Shown piece after piece: positions 27,051-36,707 of a stretch of 64,000 bases of DNA (position 1 is its first letter; every line of letters starts with the position of its first letter). A model generated the notes under the pieces. That model was not told the DNA's origin and searched no databases. It worked only from the letters and a program-made list of their open reading frames with translations. Where the stretch lies: contig NZ_JAGWDK010000008.1 of assembly GCF_018398875.1 (NCBI RefSeq), forward strand, positions 124,001 through 188,000, read 5' to 3'. The DNA comes from Bradyrhizobium sp. sGM-13. Its GTDB lineage: Bacteria > Pseudomonadota > Alphaproteobacteria > Rhizobiales > Xanthobacteraceae. Position numbers and translations under genes: made by a program.

Positions 27051-28529
27051 ATGAACTTTATTAACCGACAGGTTGCAGCCGGCCTCCACGAGGAGATTGC
27101 CCTCGAACTGTACAGCCCTCCCTCGGGCGCACAGCGAAAATGGCCAATCCGATATGGGTCCATCGAGTTGGTCGCGATTTGTACCGATCTCGGTACCATC
27201 GTCCTCGCAAGCATCGTTTCAGTCTTCTTGTATCGGCTCTGCACTAGCTGGGGCGCGACCGGATTCGCAAACGCCATCGGCTCGGCCATCATAGTATCAG
27301 TGATGTTCGTATCGTTGCTAAGGGTGCAGGGTATGTACAATCCACGTGAACTGCTGGTCCTGCGCAGTCAGGCTCGCGCCGTTTGCGGCGCCTTGCTTTT
27401 CGCATTTATCGTTCTCGCCGCTGTCGCCGGCTTGCTCAATGTCGGTGACGAATATCCTCGCGGCGCCGGAATGGCCTTTGCGCTTACCAGTCTTGCATCA
27501 CTCGTTGTCGGACGAGCTCTCATCAAGAGCTTGCTCATGAGAGGCCTCAGCAAAAGGAAATTCGCCGGCGGCAATATCATTCTGATCTCGGATCAACCAC
27601 AGTCTAGTGACGTGGGACTTTTGCCAACGCTGAACATGCTCGGATTTTGTGTGACCAAGCATTTCAGGTTGCCTTCGCCTCGTTTCGGTTCTGATCACCG
27701 CAAGCGGCTTAGCGCCCGCGTAATTGAAAACGCTCGCGGCTCAAACGTCGAGGAAATCATCGTTGAGGCAGACCCGAACCAGTGGTCGGAATTGCGTGCA
27801 TTTATCGCCGAACTGCGGGTTCTGCCGACTCCTGTCTCCTTTGTACCCGTCGGCGCGCTTTCGGAGATGTTCAGGCGACCCACGCGGGACCTTGGCAGCA
27901 CGGTATGCGTGGAAATCCAGCGAGGGCCACTTACATTCTTTGAGCGAGCCATCAAGCGGTTTACGGATTTGGTCGGCGCCGGACTTGCCCTGGTTGTTCT
28001 GTCGCCGCTGCTTGCTGTAGTTGTATTAGCGATCAAGCTGGACTCGTCTGGTCCGGTCCTTTTCAGGCAGCAACGCTGTGGCTTCAACGGTCGGAGTTTC
28101 TCAATCTACAAGTTCCGCACCATGCGCGTGCTGGAGGACGGGCCATCGGTCATCCAGGCGCGGCCGGTCGATAGTCGTGTGACTCGCGTTGGAAAATGGC
28201 TGCGTCGGACCAGCATCGATGAGCTACCGCAGCTCATCAATGTGCTCTACGGAAGCATGTCACTTGTCGGGCCGCGGCCGCACGCCATCTCTCAAGACGG
28301 CCAGTTTGACAAGGTTGTCCGCAATTATGCCTTCCGGCGACGCGTGAAGCCCGGGTTGACGGGTTGGGCGCAGATACACGGGTGTCGAGGACCCACACCC
28401 ACCGCCGCCTCCATTGAACGGCGGGTTGAGTACGACCTTTGGTACATCGACAACTGGAGCGCTCGATTGGATCTGGCTATCCTGGTCCGGACACCGATTG
28501 AGGTGCTGCGCGGTCGCAACGCCTACTAG
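27051..28529 (+). CDS. polyprenyl glycosylphosphotransferase (WcaJ/ExoY-like initiating enzyme)
   Basis: A 492-residue membrane protein. Four N-terminal membrane helices (about 40-170) precede a cytoplasmic CoA-binding-like stretch, then a re-entrant or fifth helix (LVGAGLALVVLSPLLAVVVL, about 305-325). The catalytic transferase domain has GPVLFRQQRCGFNG, FSIYKFRTMR, WLRRTSIDELPQLINVLYG, MSLVGPRP and RVKPGLTGWAQIHG. It transfers a sugar-1-phosphate, usually glucose or galactose, to undecaprenyl phosphate, the first step of repeat-unit assembly. No strong SD precedes the ATG. Confidence 0.9.
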   Translation: MNFINRQVAAGLHEEIALELYSPPSGAQRKWPIRYGSIELVAICTDLGTIVLASIVSVFLYRLCTSWGATGFANAIGSAIIVSVMFVSLLRVQGMYNPRELLVLRSQARAVCGALLFAFIVLAAVAGLLNVGDEYPRGAGMAFALTSLASLVVGRALIKSLLMRGLSKRKFAGGNIILISDQPQSSDVGLLPTLNMLGFCVTKHFRLPSPRFGSDHRKRLSARVIENARGSNVEEIIVEADPNQWSELRAFIAELRVLPTPVSFVPVGALSEMFRRPTRDLGSTVCVEIQRGPLTFFERAIKRFTDLVGAGLALVVLSPLLAVVVLAIKLDSSGPVLFRQQRCGFNGRSFSIYKFRTMRVLEDGPSVIQARPVDSRVTRVGKWLRRTSIDELPQLINVLYGSMSLVGPRPHAISQDGQFDKVVRNYAFRRRVKPGLTGWAQIHGCRGPTPTAASIERRVEYDLWYIDNWSARLDLAILVRTPIEVLRGRNAY

Positions 28530-28942
28530 GCGCTAGAATTGGCCTGACAGCGAGCAGATTGATCCGAACTGATTCAAGGCGCTCTCAGTGAGACAGCACC
28601 TTGTAAGTCAACATAGCCGGCGTAGCGCCAACTCAAGCCCGGGAATTACACGTCAGTATTGTTTCTCTTGGACTAGAGCGTCAGCTATGTGCGCCAGAAG
28701 CGCCTGTTCGTCCGTTTGGATCGTTTGGCGAACGCTTTGAGTGCGCGACGTCCTCTTTTCGCCTTGTGGAAGGCCGGGCACCAGCCCATTCAGCTCATTC
28801 TCGATTTCTGTCCAATCCCGATTGGTCACCGCTTGCCTCTGCCGCGCATCGATAATGCCTGACGGCAAGTTATCTCAGTTCGCCAGCCGCGCCTCCAACC
28901 CATTAATTTTGTGGTTAATAATAAAATACCCCGTCGATCAGC
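28530..28942. other. gap with one weak candidate gene
   Basis: Between the glycosylphosphotransferase and the H-NS-like gene only one minus-strand frame (28653-28868) looks protein-like. A short AT-rich piece at 28905-28925 (TTTTGTGGTTAATAATAAAA) sits at the 3' end of the H-NS-like gene and may be a termination region. Confidence 0.3.
28653..28868 (-). CDS. hypothetical 71-residue protein
   Basis: A TTG-started frame with plausible composition (DWTEIENELNGLVPGL, then TIQTDEQALLAHIADALVQ). No domain is recognised and no strong SD is seen. It may be a real small helical protein or a chance frame. Confidence 0.3.
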   Translation of the reverse strand: MPSGIIDARQRQAVTNRDWTEIENELNGLVPGLPQGEKRTSRTQSVRQTIQTDEQALLAHIADALVQEKQY

Positions 28943-29305
28943 TCACGCTCGCTGACGAGCCTTCGTGCCAGCCTCGCCAATCCGGAAATCTTCGATCTTG
29001 CGTCCCGACTTGACTGCCGCAACCAGCCACCTCGGCCGCTTGCCGCGACCCGACCAGGTTTCGGAGGTTTGAGGATTCCGATACTTTGGCAATACCCGGG
29101 GATACTTGCGGCGAGGCTTGCGGTCCGGTTGCAAATTTCCCGAATCATCACCGACAATTGTGCCGCGACTAAGCACCGCCAAGCGCTTCTCAAGTTCGCC
29201 TTTTTCGGCCCTGATCCGCGCTGACAAAATCCCGCTGATCTCTCCGTGAAGCGCCCAAAGCTCATCCAGAGACCAGGACTCTAAATCGATTTTCTTCGAA
29301 GCCAT
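28943..29305 (-). CDS. H-NS-like nucleoid protein, copy 1
   Basis: A 120-residue protein of the alphaproteobacterial H-NS family. The N-terminal coiled-coil dimerisation region (LESWSLDELWALHGEIS to ELEKRLAVL, about 8-50) joins a basic linker (RKPRRKYPRVLPKYRNP) and the DNA-binding motif TWSGRGKRPRWL (about 84-95). It is expected to bind AT-rich DNA in the minor groove and silence transferred or surface-polysaccharide genes. Three more copies lie in the window (30010, 56262, 57156). Confidence 0.9.
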   Translation of the reverse strand: MASKKIDLESWSLDELWALHGEISGILSARIRAEKGELEKRLAVLSRGTIVGDDSGNLQPDRKPRRKYPRVLPKYRNPQTSETWSGRGKRPRWLVAAVKSGRKIEDFRIGEAGTKARQRA

Positions 29306-30009
29306 GCCGTCGCTCTTGATTTCCCCTTAGAACATAATGCGATGTCACACCCACGAATAACAATCAAGGGGGATTACAAGGGTTCCACGGGAAATGGATT
29401 ATTCTGGCGCTCTTCGCGATTGCTTTACACAGAAATCTAGCCGCACGAAATCCTCCGCCTGGGCGGCCCTTTGAACTGCACCGATCAAAAAGCTGCAGTC
29501 AAGGACGAGGAGTTCGCCAGCCGTGGTCCTGGCGTGCGCCAAGGCTCGATCGACCCCGCCGATGCTGCGCTTTCCTGCGCGGCCCCTCGCCTCTGTGGCG
29601 AAAGAAAAGCGACAGCCGGCATCTGATGACTTCGATATCCTTCAGGACACGCTGCCTAAGTTCAATCTGGTGTCTAAGTTGGCCAACATCACTCGATGCG
29701 GCGGACGGTACCATGCAGCGGCCAACCGCATCTTGAAGGCGAGAAAGGGAGGAACCGATAGAATCCATTTGAAAATCCATTTGGGCACCTACGCAAAAAC
29801 TCTACAGCAAACGACCCTACCCTGCTCAAAACCCCAAATACGCCCTTGCTTTTAACTGAATTAAATTATTTAATTTACAATCAAATAATGTTTAAAAGCC
29901 TAAATCTATCGATTCAAACTTCGCACGTATTTGGCGTCATCGCCAGCGATATTTCGAGGATTGGATGCTTCCGTCAAAACCGCAATCTGTTAGCCTTAAC
30001 GGACCCGCG
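29306..30009. other. gap between two divergent H-NS-like genes
   Basis: The middle (29450-29780) has minus-strand pieces in two frames that look weakly protein-like (QLRHQIELRQRVLKDIEVI, then TTAGELLVLDCSFLIGAVQ), possibly a decayed gene, but no family is recognised. From 29845 to 29905 the DNA is AT-rich (AATTAAATTATTTAATTTAC), upstream of the H-NS-like gene at 30010, and may be an autoregulatory site. Confidence 0.35.
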
Positions 30010-30381
30010 ATGCGCAGGACAGACTTGGAGGCTATGGATTTTGACGAGCTTTGGCTCTTGCATGAGCAGCTCACCAAACTCCTGTCAGAAAAAATCACCA
30101 CAGAAAAACTTCAGTTGGAGAGGCGGCTGGCGCAATTGAGCCGCGTAGAGCAGATGCGCGACGTTGAGGGCACGCCTGCCAACCGTCCGCGACGCAAATA
30201 TCCAAAAGTTCAGCCAAAATACCGGAACCCCTCTCAGCCCTCGCAAGTGTGGTCTGGGCGCGGAAAGCAGCCGAGATGGCTGGTCGCCGCCTTAAGCGCC
30301 GGACGGAAGTTGGAAGATTTTGTAATAGACAAAAGCGTTAACCTTGCAGACGACGATAGTCACAACGACGAGACCTCTTGA
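30010..30381 (+). CDS. H-NS-like nucleoid protein, copy 2
   Basis: A 123-residue paralogue. The coiled-coil part reads TDLEAMDFDELWLLHEQLTK to LERRLAQL, the linker RPRRKYPKVQPKYRNP, and the DNA-binding motif VWSGRGKQPRWL. I place the start at ATG 30010 because the other copies begin M-x-x-x-DLExM; an upstream ATG at 29965 would add 15 residues. The C-terminus has an acidic tail (DDDSHNDE) absent from the other copies. Its 3' end overlaps the convergent gene at 30360. Confidence 0.88.
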   Translation: MRRTDLEAMDFDELWLLHEQLTKLLSEKITTEKLQLERRLAQLSRVEQMRDVEGTPANRPRRKYPKVQPKYRNPSQPSQVWSGRGKQPRWLVAALSAGRKLEDFVIDKSVNLADDDSHNDETS

Positions 30382-30641
30382 AGCGGGTCGCGGTTAACGC
30401 ATTCCATTGCATAGGAATTTTGGCCCGCTGCACGCGTGCACTCGAGGTAAGTCACTAAGTTGCTGCGAATACCTGTGACTTCCCCAAGCAATATCCCGTA
30501 AAGTTCCACGCATGATGTGAGGGCTGCCGGTGTTGCGTTAGCCTTGGTCACAACGTGAAGCTGCTTGTGAGCCTGTTTTATTGTTTTGAGCGAATCCTGA
30601 AGAGTTCTATTGTAGGCTTTGCTTGTAAGATCGTCACCCAT
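30360..30641 (-). CDS. hypothetical 93-residue protein
   Basis: A helical protein (TLQDSLKTIKQAHKQLHVV, then CVELYGILLGEVTGIRSNLV) with three Cys residues and no recognised domain. It converges on the H-NS-like gene with a 22-base overlap. Composition is coherent over the whole length, which favours a real gene, but nothing points to a function. Confidence 0.45.
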   Translation of the reverse strand: MGDDLTSKAYNRTLQDSLKTIKQAHKQLHVVTKANATPAALTSCVELYGILLGEVTGIRSNLVTYLECTRAAGQNSYAMECVNRDPLQEVSSL

Positions 30642-30977
30642 AGAAGCCGCCCGTGTATCAGGAAAGCTAGAATTCCCGAGAAGATTAGACGACGGTGGCG
30701 GGAAGTAGGTTCAATGTTTCCGTGAAGTTTATGCCTTGTAATGAGGGGGCGCCGACAGAAGCCGGACGATAATCTGGTCGGATGCTACGGTGGCTGATCA
30801 GCTCCCACCAAAGCACTTGGCAGGGGACCTAGCGGGAACGGTTCACGGCAGTTCGAGCCTCAGGATGGAATCCTGTGAGAGTTGGGGATACCGGGGCGGG
30901 ACCTTTCCCTGTTGATCGGGCTGGGGCAAGCTGGAGCTTGAGGATAGTCTCGGGACACATCAACAAGAGGGACCGTA
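30642..30977. other. gap without recognised gene
   Basis: No protein-like frame. It includes the upstream regions of the divergent genes at 30641 (minus) and 30978 (plus). Confidence 0.4.
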
Positions 30978-31298
30978 ATGTCGACTGCGCCTCGAATTCT
31001 CATTTTGTCGGTCTCGTTGACCGCATTCCTCGCTATTTCCACGAGCTCCATAGAAGCAGCAGATAGGGTCGTCCAGCCGATTTCGGTGGCAGGAGCGGAT
31101 CTTAGCGCGCACCGCTGGAACGCAAGGCCGCCGCGTTCAGTCGGACCTCGCCATGCTCGGTGCGAGCTGGTAGAAGGCGTCCGGGGTGCGACCCCCCTAA
31201 CCGTGCCGTTTTTCGGGTCCGGCTGGTATCCTGGACCTGCGCATTACGGACCTTGCTGGCGCTATCGAGCGGGTGCGGTCATTTCAGTCAGGTATTAG
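30978..31298 (+). CDS. small secreted protein
   Basis: A 106-residue protein with a signal peptide (ILILSVSLTAFLAISTSSIEA, cleavage after about residue 28), followed by a basic region and a C-terminal segment rich in Gly, Pro, Tyr and Trp (PFFGSGWYPGPAHYGPCWRY). GAGG stands ahead of the ATG. Similar short exported proteins are common in Bradyrhizobium; role unknown. Confidence 0.55.
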   Translation: MSTAPRILILSVSLTAFLAISTSSIEAADRVVQPISVAGADLSAHRWNARPPRSVGPRHARCELVEGVRGATPLTVPFFGSGWYPGPAHYGPCWRYRAGAVISVRY

Positions 31299-31486
31299 GC
31301 GGCTAGCGGCTGGGCAGGTTGATACCTGCTGGCCGTGGCGCCAACGTTCGAGGGGTTCAATACAAACAACGCGTTACGTTGCCGTCACTAGCTAGCTCAT
31401 CGGTGATCATCAATCCCTGCTAGCGGTTCGCGAGCCAGCGTTTGCTCTCTGGCGATCCTTCGCACGACCAACGCTTATGCCGATAC

Positions 31487-31524
31487 TTCGGATGCGCTCA
31501 TAAATTTGGCTGAGCGCATCCGAA
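31487..31524 (-). terminator. strong hairpin after the secreted beta-helix gene
   Basis: TTCGGATGCGCTCA (31487-31500) and TGAGCGCATCCGAA (31511-31524) form a perfect 14-bp stem around a 10-base loop. It lies 19 bases past the stop of the minus-strand gene at 31543. No T-run follows on the minus strand, so it may end transcription with help or protect the mRNA 3' end rather than act as a textbook intrinsic terminator. Confidence 0.5.
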
Positions 31525-31542
31525 AGCTTTCAGGCTGAACTA

Positions 31543-33810
31543 CTACGAGAAGTGGAAGTCGTGACTACTGATGGCGCCCAGCTTGGTGTTCTTTAACGTC
31601 ACCGAGTTGTCCGCATCAGCCGAAATGACAACATCTTGGCCTACCTGCGCTGCATGGGCGAGAACGCTCGCGAAACTGTCGAAGACGCTCTTGCTGAACT
31701 GAACCACGTCGTGGGACCGTCCGTACGTACCGAAATCCTTGACGACGTCGTTCCCGAAGTTCGGCGCAAATACGAAGGTGTCAGCGCCTCCATTCCCAAC
31801 GAAAAGGTCATCGCCGGAGGTACTCGTCAGCGTATTGCTCCCTGTCGAGCCGAGGATCGCATTGCCCGAAGTGCCAACAACCTGACCGGAGCTATCGATC
31901 TGCTTGGCAGTATACGTATGCACCGTGTCGGATACGGCGGACGATGTCTTGAAGGACCAGCTGCCGTCGGCAGCTGTATTCACCGTTCCCAGCGATGCGT
32001 TGCCGTCGTACAGCTTGATCTGACTGTTGGCATCGGCGACGCCTTTGATCGTGACGATATCGCTCCAGTTCTGGTACATGGTGGTCAAAGCGACGGACGA
32101 AGTCGGCGCAGTTGGACTGGAAGCACCGATCTGTCCGTCACCATTGAGATCCTGATGGAAGCTCGTCTCGAGCGTTTTTAGGCCATAGTTCGTACCCGAC
32201 ACCTGGCCGCCCGACACGGAGCCGGTCAGGGCGCTGACATGGGAAACGTAGTTGCCGTTGCTGTCGGTGTTCCAGGCCGTGTACTGACCGGTGCTCGCCT
32301 CCTTCCAGGCAACCTGATAGCCCGTCGCCGTCTTCTCCGCTCCAATCGGCGCCCAGGTGCCATCTGTCCCATCCACAAAATCCGCACCGCGATACTTCAA
32401 CGTGGGGCCGGATCCGGTGCTGCTGTTGAGGTAATATTTGCCGCCGCTCTCAACGAGACTTGTCGAACCAGCCGACTCGACTAGCTCACCCAGCGTTGGC
32501 GTTGGCGACGTTGGCGTTTGCGACGACCCATTGATCGCGCTGCTGACCGACTGCGACGCCGCACTGACATTGCCGGCCGCGTCGGCGGCCTTGGCCGTCA
32601 GCGCATGCGTGCCGGTCGACAAGGCGTTCGTCGTGACGCTCCAGGCCCCGGTCGAGTTCGTTGTCCCGGTTCCGACCGCCGTGGTGCCGTCGTAGACCGT
32701 GACCGTGCTGTTGGCCTCGGCTGTCCCAGACAGCTTGACCTGATTGGCATTGACGATGGCGTTGCTGCTCAGGGCCGGGGCAGTCGGCGCCAGCGTATCC
32801 ACCGTCACGGTCACCGCACCGGATGCGGCACTGGTCTGGCCGCTCGAGGTGGTCGCGGTCGCCGTCAGCACATGCTTGGCGTTGGTCAGGACGCCAGTGA
32901 TGTAGTCCCAGCTCCCGGTCGAACTGGCGGTCGTCGTGCCGATCTGGTTGCCGTTGTCATACACCGTGATCGTAGCGTTGGCGGCGGCGGTGCCCTTCAC
33001 GTCGATCTTGTTCGCATTGGTGATCCCGTCACCGGTCTTGCCCGAATCGGGCGACCAGGAGGAAATGCTGGGTGCGCCCGGAGGCGTGCTTGGCGAGCTC
33101 GGAGGCGTGCTCGTTCCGCCGCCTGTCACCGGCTGAGGGGGTGGAATGAGATTGCCCGGGACGAGCTGACCGTCCACGATTGTTGCCCAGCGCACATTGT
33201 CCCACTGAGTGATGTTTAATGTGGCGCCCTCATATCCGGGCGGAACGTAAATGAGAAACGGAGCAGACCCAAAAGAGTCTTGAATGAAATAGACATCTTT
33301 GAGGGCGACGTTGTAAGTGTGACCGGCTCCCGCATCCGCGTTAATTCGCAGACCAAACGGGCCGCCGTCGAATACCACATTATTGAACGTGTAATCTCCG
33401 CCCAAACGATCGTCTGCAACGAACACCCCAGCGGTTGCATTTTGGTTGTGGGACACAATTGTCGTATTTGTAACGGTCAAATTTCCCTTGGTGCCGGGAG
33501 CATAGATCTGAATACCGTCCGCGTGATCGCCGGCTGCTCCCGTTGTGTCGATGTACGAATTATTGACGTATACATCTCCGCCTGAAAAAATGTCCACGCC
33601 TTCCGTGCCTTGCATGCGGACGTCGTCGAGGGTGAACGAGCCACTTCCGGTGTAGCGGACCCCGACTGCGACAGACGCTCCCCCGGCTTTGGTAATACTC
33701 GTATTCGAAAGCGTCCCCGGATTGGCCATATTGACAAAGCCGGAATTGGTATTGTCGCTAAACGACGGGTCGTTCCAGTTCAGAGGGATGTTGTCGTAGG
33801 TGGCCATCAT
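31543..33810 (-). CDS. predicted type I secreted beta-helix / Ig-like / calcium-binding protein
   Basis: A 755-residue protein with no N-terminal signal peptide. Residues about 20-230 look like a right-handed parallel beta-helix (SITKAGGASVAVGVRYTG, DHADGIQIYAPG, TVTNTTIVSHNQ), as in pectate-lyase-type enzymes. A Pro/Ser linker leads to bacterial Ig-like repeats (about 265-430, each with TVYDxG/T and TGSW or TGAW). A tryptophan-rich region ends in LETSFHQDLNGDGQIG, and another Ig-like repeat follows. The end has GNGGADTFVFAP and a C-terminal HDFHFS of the serralysin/T1SS type. It may cut or modify the polysaccharide made by the locus, as PlyA does in Rhizobium. Confidence 0.78.
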   Translation of the reverse strand: MMATYDNIPLNWNDPSFSDNTNSGFVNMANPGTLSNTSITKAGGASVAVGVRYTGSGSFTLDDVRMQGTEGVDIFSGGDVYVNNSYIDTTGAAGDHADGIQIYAPGTKGNLTVTNTTIVSHNQNATAGVFVADDRLGGDYTFNNVVFDGGPFGLRINADAGAGHTYNVALKDVYFIQDSFGSAPFLIYVPPGYEGATLNITQWDNVRWATIVDGQLVPGNLIPPPQPVTGGGTSTPPSSPSTPPGAPSISSWSPDSGKTGDGITNANKIDVKGTAAANATITVYDNGNQIGTTTASSTGSWDYITGVLTNAKHVLTATATTSSGQTSAASGAVTVTVDTLAPTAPALSSNAIVNANQVKLSGTAEANSTVTVYDGTTAVGTGTTNSTGAWSVTTNALSTGTHALTAKAADAAGNVSAASQSVSSAINGSSQTPTSPTPTLGELVESAGSTSLVESGGKYYLNSSTGSGPTLKYRGADFVDGTDGTWAPIGAEKTATGYQVAWKEASTGQYTAWNTDSNGNYVSHVSALTGSVSGGQVSGTNYGLKTLETSFHQDLNGDGQIGASSPTAPTSSVALTTMYQNWSDIVTIKGVADANSQIKLYDGNASLGTVNTAADGSWSFKTSSAVSDTVHTYTAKQIDSSGQVVGTSGNAILGSTGSNTLTSTSGDDLFVGNGGADTFVFAPNFGNDVVKDFGTYGRSHDVVQFSKSVFDSFASVLAHAAQVGQDVVISADADNSVTLKNTKLGAISSHDFHFS

Positions 33811-34762
33811 GTTTCCTTAAGCGCCGCGTCCGAGCACGCAGCGGTTTTCTATTGAGCAACCGTTGTACCGACCAACGTTACCGTGTTGCGTGGTCCCGTC
33901 GTCGCCAACCATACATTCCGACGGACGAGGTCGCCGTCGGCGGAGGCTTTTTTGGGACGACATGTCGGCCCACCCAAGGTGATTTTTCAATTGTCCCGTC
34001 AAAGTTCCCGCGCCGGAATTTAGTGCAGCAGCTCGTCGACTTAGCTTCCAGCTTCAGATTCTTCTTCAGTTTCGCTGCCATGTTCGTCGGGGTTCATCCC
34101 TCACGCTCGTCACCTGCATATCGTCCGCCGGCTTGTCCTCAAAGCTTGTCGAAGCTTGGGAACTTGCGCGCCATGCAATGCGACGCAGCACGACGGATGC
34201 TGTGCGCGATCTTCTGAGAGCCCTGAGTTTGGCAACGAGATCGTCGGCTGTTCTTCAATTTCAGCAGGACCGATCAGCGAGTGGCAATGTTCAATGACAT
34301 ACAGGCGCGCTCGGGTCGATTGTCTGTTGGAAAAGCAGCCTCTGATTTTGTCACCGATCATGCCCTGGCGGACCGCAGACTGGCGAAGCTGGAGCTGGCG
34401 TTGCGAGACGCATAGCGCTGGAGCGTCGTCCATGTTCCTGGCACGACAGTCCATCGAGCCTGAGATGTCATTTCCGCCTAGCAAGGGTTCCCGCCGAGAA
34501 TCAAGGGTTCCCACCGAGAAAGAGAAGTACTTCAGGGCGAAACACGATGGCATGCCCCCCTCAATCGTAATCGCGTCCGCGCTCATTGCCGCCCGGCTGC
34601 CCTCACATTCACAAATTAAATGTGATTAGACACGATGCAACTTTTAATTTAATTATCTCATCGCCAACCAAATTAAATTGACCTCGTATGTTTCAGCGCA
34701 TTTTTAATTCGATTTCAGCGCTGGTTGGTTGATGTCGTTATCTGGGTGCCATGGAGGAAAAG
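33811..34762. promoter_or_regulatory. long divergent intergenic region
   Basis: About 950 bases separate two divergent secreted-protein genes. No solid gene is seen; a 42-codon frame from 34289 (MFNDIQARSGRLSVGKAASD) might be the end of a decayed gene. From 34610 to 34720 the DNA is AT-rich with repeated TTTAATTTAATTA, CAAATTAAATTG and TTTTTAATTCG, a likely regulated promoter of the RTX gene. Confidence 0.4.
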
Positions 34763-36370
34763 ATGACGAATGCCAATCCAACAAAAAGCCGGGCCGTTCA
34801 GCAATTAATGGGAACTGAGTCTTCTGCGGATTCTGCCTTTGATTGGCTCTCCCTAGTTTATCCCATCAACAGTTTGATCATTGGCACCCGAGACGACGAT
34901 GCCCTAGCTGCACAAGCTGAAGGCGATGTGGTCTTGGGCCTTGCAGGCAATGACCTTCTAAGCAGTGCATTCAACCGCACAGCATTGATCGGAGGTAGCG
35001 GCAACGACACGCTGACCTCTACCGTTGTTGTCCCACTCCAAAGCGATGCGCCTGTGCACGGCATTGCCATTCAGTTCGGCGGAACAGGCGACGACGACCT
35101 CGATGCGACCGTCACCCTTCAGGGCGGGAGCACGCCTCAGAGCACGGAGCCAATCGCAGATGTGCTAGTCGATGGCGGCAGCGGAAACGACACTATCAAT
35201 GCCACGGCAAATGTGACGCTTCCTGCCTTTGGAATTGTGACCGTCAGAACCGACGTGATCGGCGGAAGCGGCAACGATACCATTCATGCCGTTGCTGATG
35301 GCCGTAATGTTATCGGAACCAGTATCGCGATGAACACCGTCGACGGCGGCTGGGGCAACGACCACATCACAGCTGATGCCGAAACGGAATTCTCTGCGCT
35401 CCGCGGCACAGCCAGCAACGTATTGTTCGGTGGCAACGGCAACGATGTCCTGGACGCGTCTGCTGAGGGGCGATCCAATTTCACCGAGTCGGTTACAAAT
35501 GAGCTTCACGGTGGTCGGGGCAACGACGTGCTGCATGCCTTCAACCTGACAGACTCCAATAACGGCAGGCCGGTTGGTATCAACCAGCTTTGGGGCGATG
35601 ATGGCAACGACACCCTCGATGCGACTCATTCCACCGACGGGGAGAACACCGTCACGGATGTCACGAATTACCTCGATGGCGGGAAAGGCAATGACAACCT
35701 GACTGCGAACTCCACCGCGCTTGGCGGATTTGTTCGCGCACTCAATCAACTCGAGGGCGGCGATGGAAGAGACAGCCTCACGGCACATCTCGACGCTGTA
35801 GCTCACGGCGGGCCGGATCTCGGGCTGGATCTCTACAATGTCGCGAATATCCTGAATGGCGGTTCCGGAGATGACCAGCTTACCGCATTCCTTTCGGCAA
35901 CCCCTGATCCTGTGGTTACAGACGATTCTATTGCCGAGAATCGTCTGGATGGCGGCGCCGGAAACGATGTCCTGACGGCAACCGTTGTGTCAGGCTCAAT
36001 AGGATCAAGCTTCCTCAGTGGCGGCGCGGGCAATGATCAACTCACCGTCTTTGGTGGGTCAGGAAACGTTCTCGATGGGGGCGATGGCAACGACACGCTC
36101 ACAAGCGGCATCGGAAACGACGCTATGTTTGGCGGATCCGGCGCGGATACGTTCGTCTTTGCCGCTGAGAACGGGCATGACACGGCCCATTTCGAAAAGG
36201 GGCAAGACAAGATCGACCTTACAGCTTTGGCAGCAGATGGCATCCATGACATTGGCGATTTGAGTATTGAAGCGATCGGTGGAAACACCATCGTTCACTT
36301 TGATGGAGATAACGACCTCACCGTCGCCGGCGTCGTGAATCTCAGCGCAGGTGACTTTTGGTTCGCGTAG
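34763..36370 (+). CDS. RTX-type calcium-binding repeat protein, predicted type I substrate
   Basis: A 535-residue protein made almost wholly of nonapeptide-type repeats (GGSGNDTL, GGRGNDVLH, GGAGNDVLT, GDGNDTLTSG), irregularly spaced by 20-40 residue insertions. Such repeats bind calcium and fold outside the cell. The C-terminus (GGSGADTFVFAAENG to SAGDFWFA) resembles a type I secretion signal; there is no Sec signal. No catalytic domain is visible, so it is perhaps a structural matrix or adhesion protein. The ATG at 34763 is chosen because GGAGG sits five bases upstream, inside the short extension from an ATG at 34751. Confidence 0.82.
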   Translation: MTNANPTKSRAVQQLMGTESSADSAFDWLSLVYPINSLIIGTRDDDALAAQAEGDVVLGLAGNDLLSSAFNRTALIGGSGNDTLTSTVVVPLQSDAPVHGIAIQFGGTGDDDLDATVTLQGGSTPQSTEPIADVLVDGGSGNDTINATANVTLPAFGIVTVRTDVIGGSGNDTIHAVADGRNVIGTSIAMNTVDGGWGNDHITADAETEFSALRGTASNVLFGGNGNDVLDASAEGRSNFTESVTNELHGGRGNDVLHAFNLTDSNNGRPVGINQLWGDDGNDTLDATHSTDGENTVTDVTNYLDGGKGNDNLTANSTALGGFVRALNQLEGGDGRDSLTAHLDAVAHGGPDLGLDLYNVANILNGGSGDDQLTAFLSATPDPVVTDDSIAENRLDGGAGNDVLTATVVSGSIGSSFLSGGAGNDQLTVFGGSGNVLDGGDGNDTLTSGIGNDAMFGGSGADTFVFAAENGHDTAHFEKGQDKIDLTALAADGIHDIGDLSIEAIGGNTIVHFDGDNDLTVAGVVNLSAGDFWFA

Positions 36371-36707
36371 CCGGAAGCCATGTTGATTGTTCCGCCAAGA
36401 CAGACATCAAGCGTAACACACGCAAGTTTCGTTGCAGCCGATTTAATAGAATCTAGTATGGGTACAAGCCGCGCGGATCTGCAAATCAGCGCGCCATGCC
36501 TCGTTATCACAACTTGGCGCCTAATTTGATTACCCGACGAGACTGCTTATGCGATCCGCGACGGCGACTTACCGGCAGCTCTCGATCCGGTAGGGCGTGG
36601 CCGATCTATTGTACTGGCTGCTGATTGTACCCTGTTTCTGGGCCGGGTGCTTACGTCACATTTGAAGGCGGCGCATCCCCGACCGCGTCGTTCTCATCGG
36701 ACCATTT
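36371..36707. other. gap without recognised gene
   Basis: Nothing protein-like is seen between the RTX gene and the convergent gene at 36708. No clear hairpin with a T-run was found. Confidence 0.4.
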
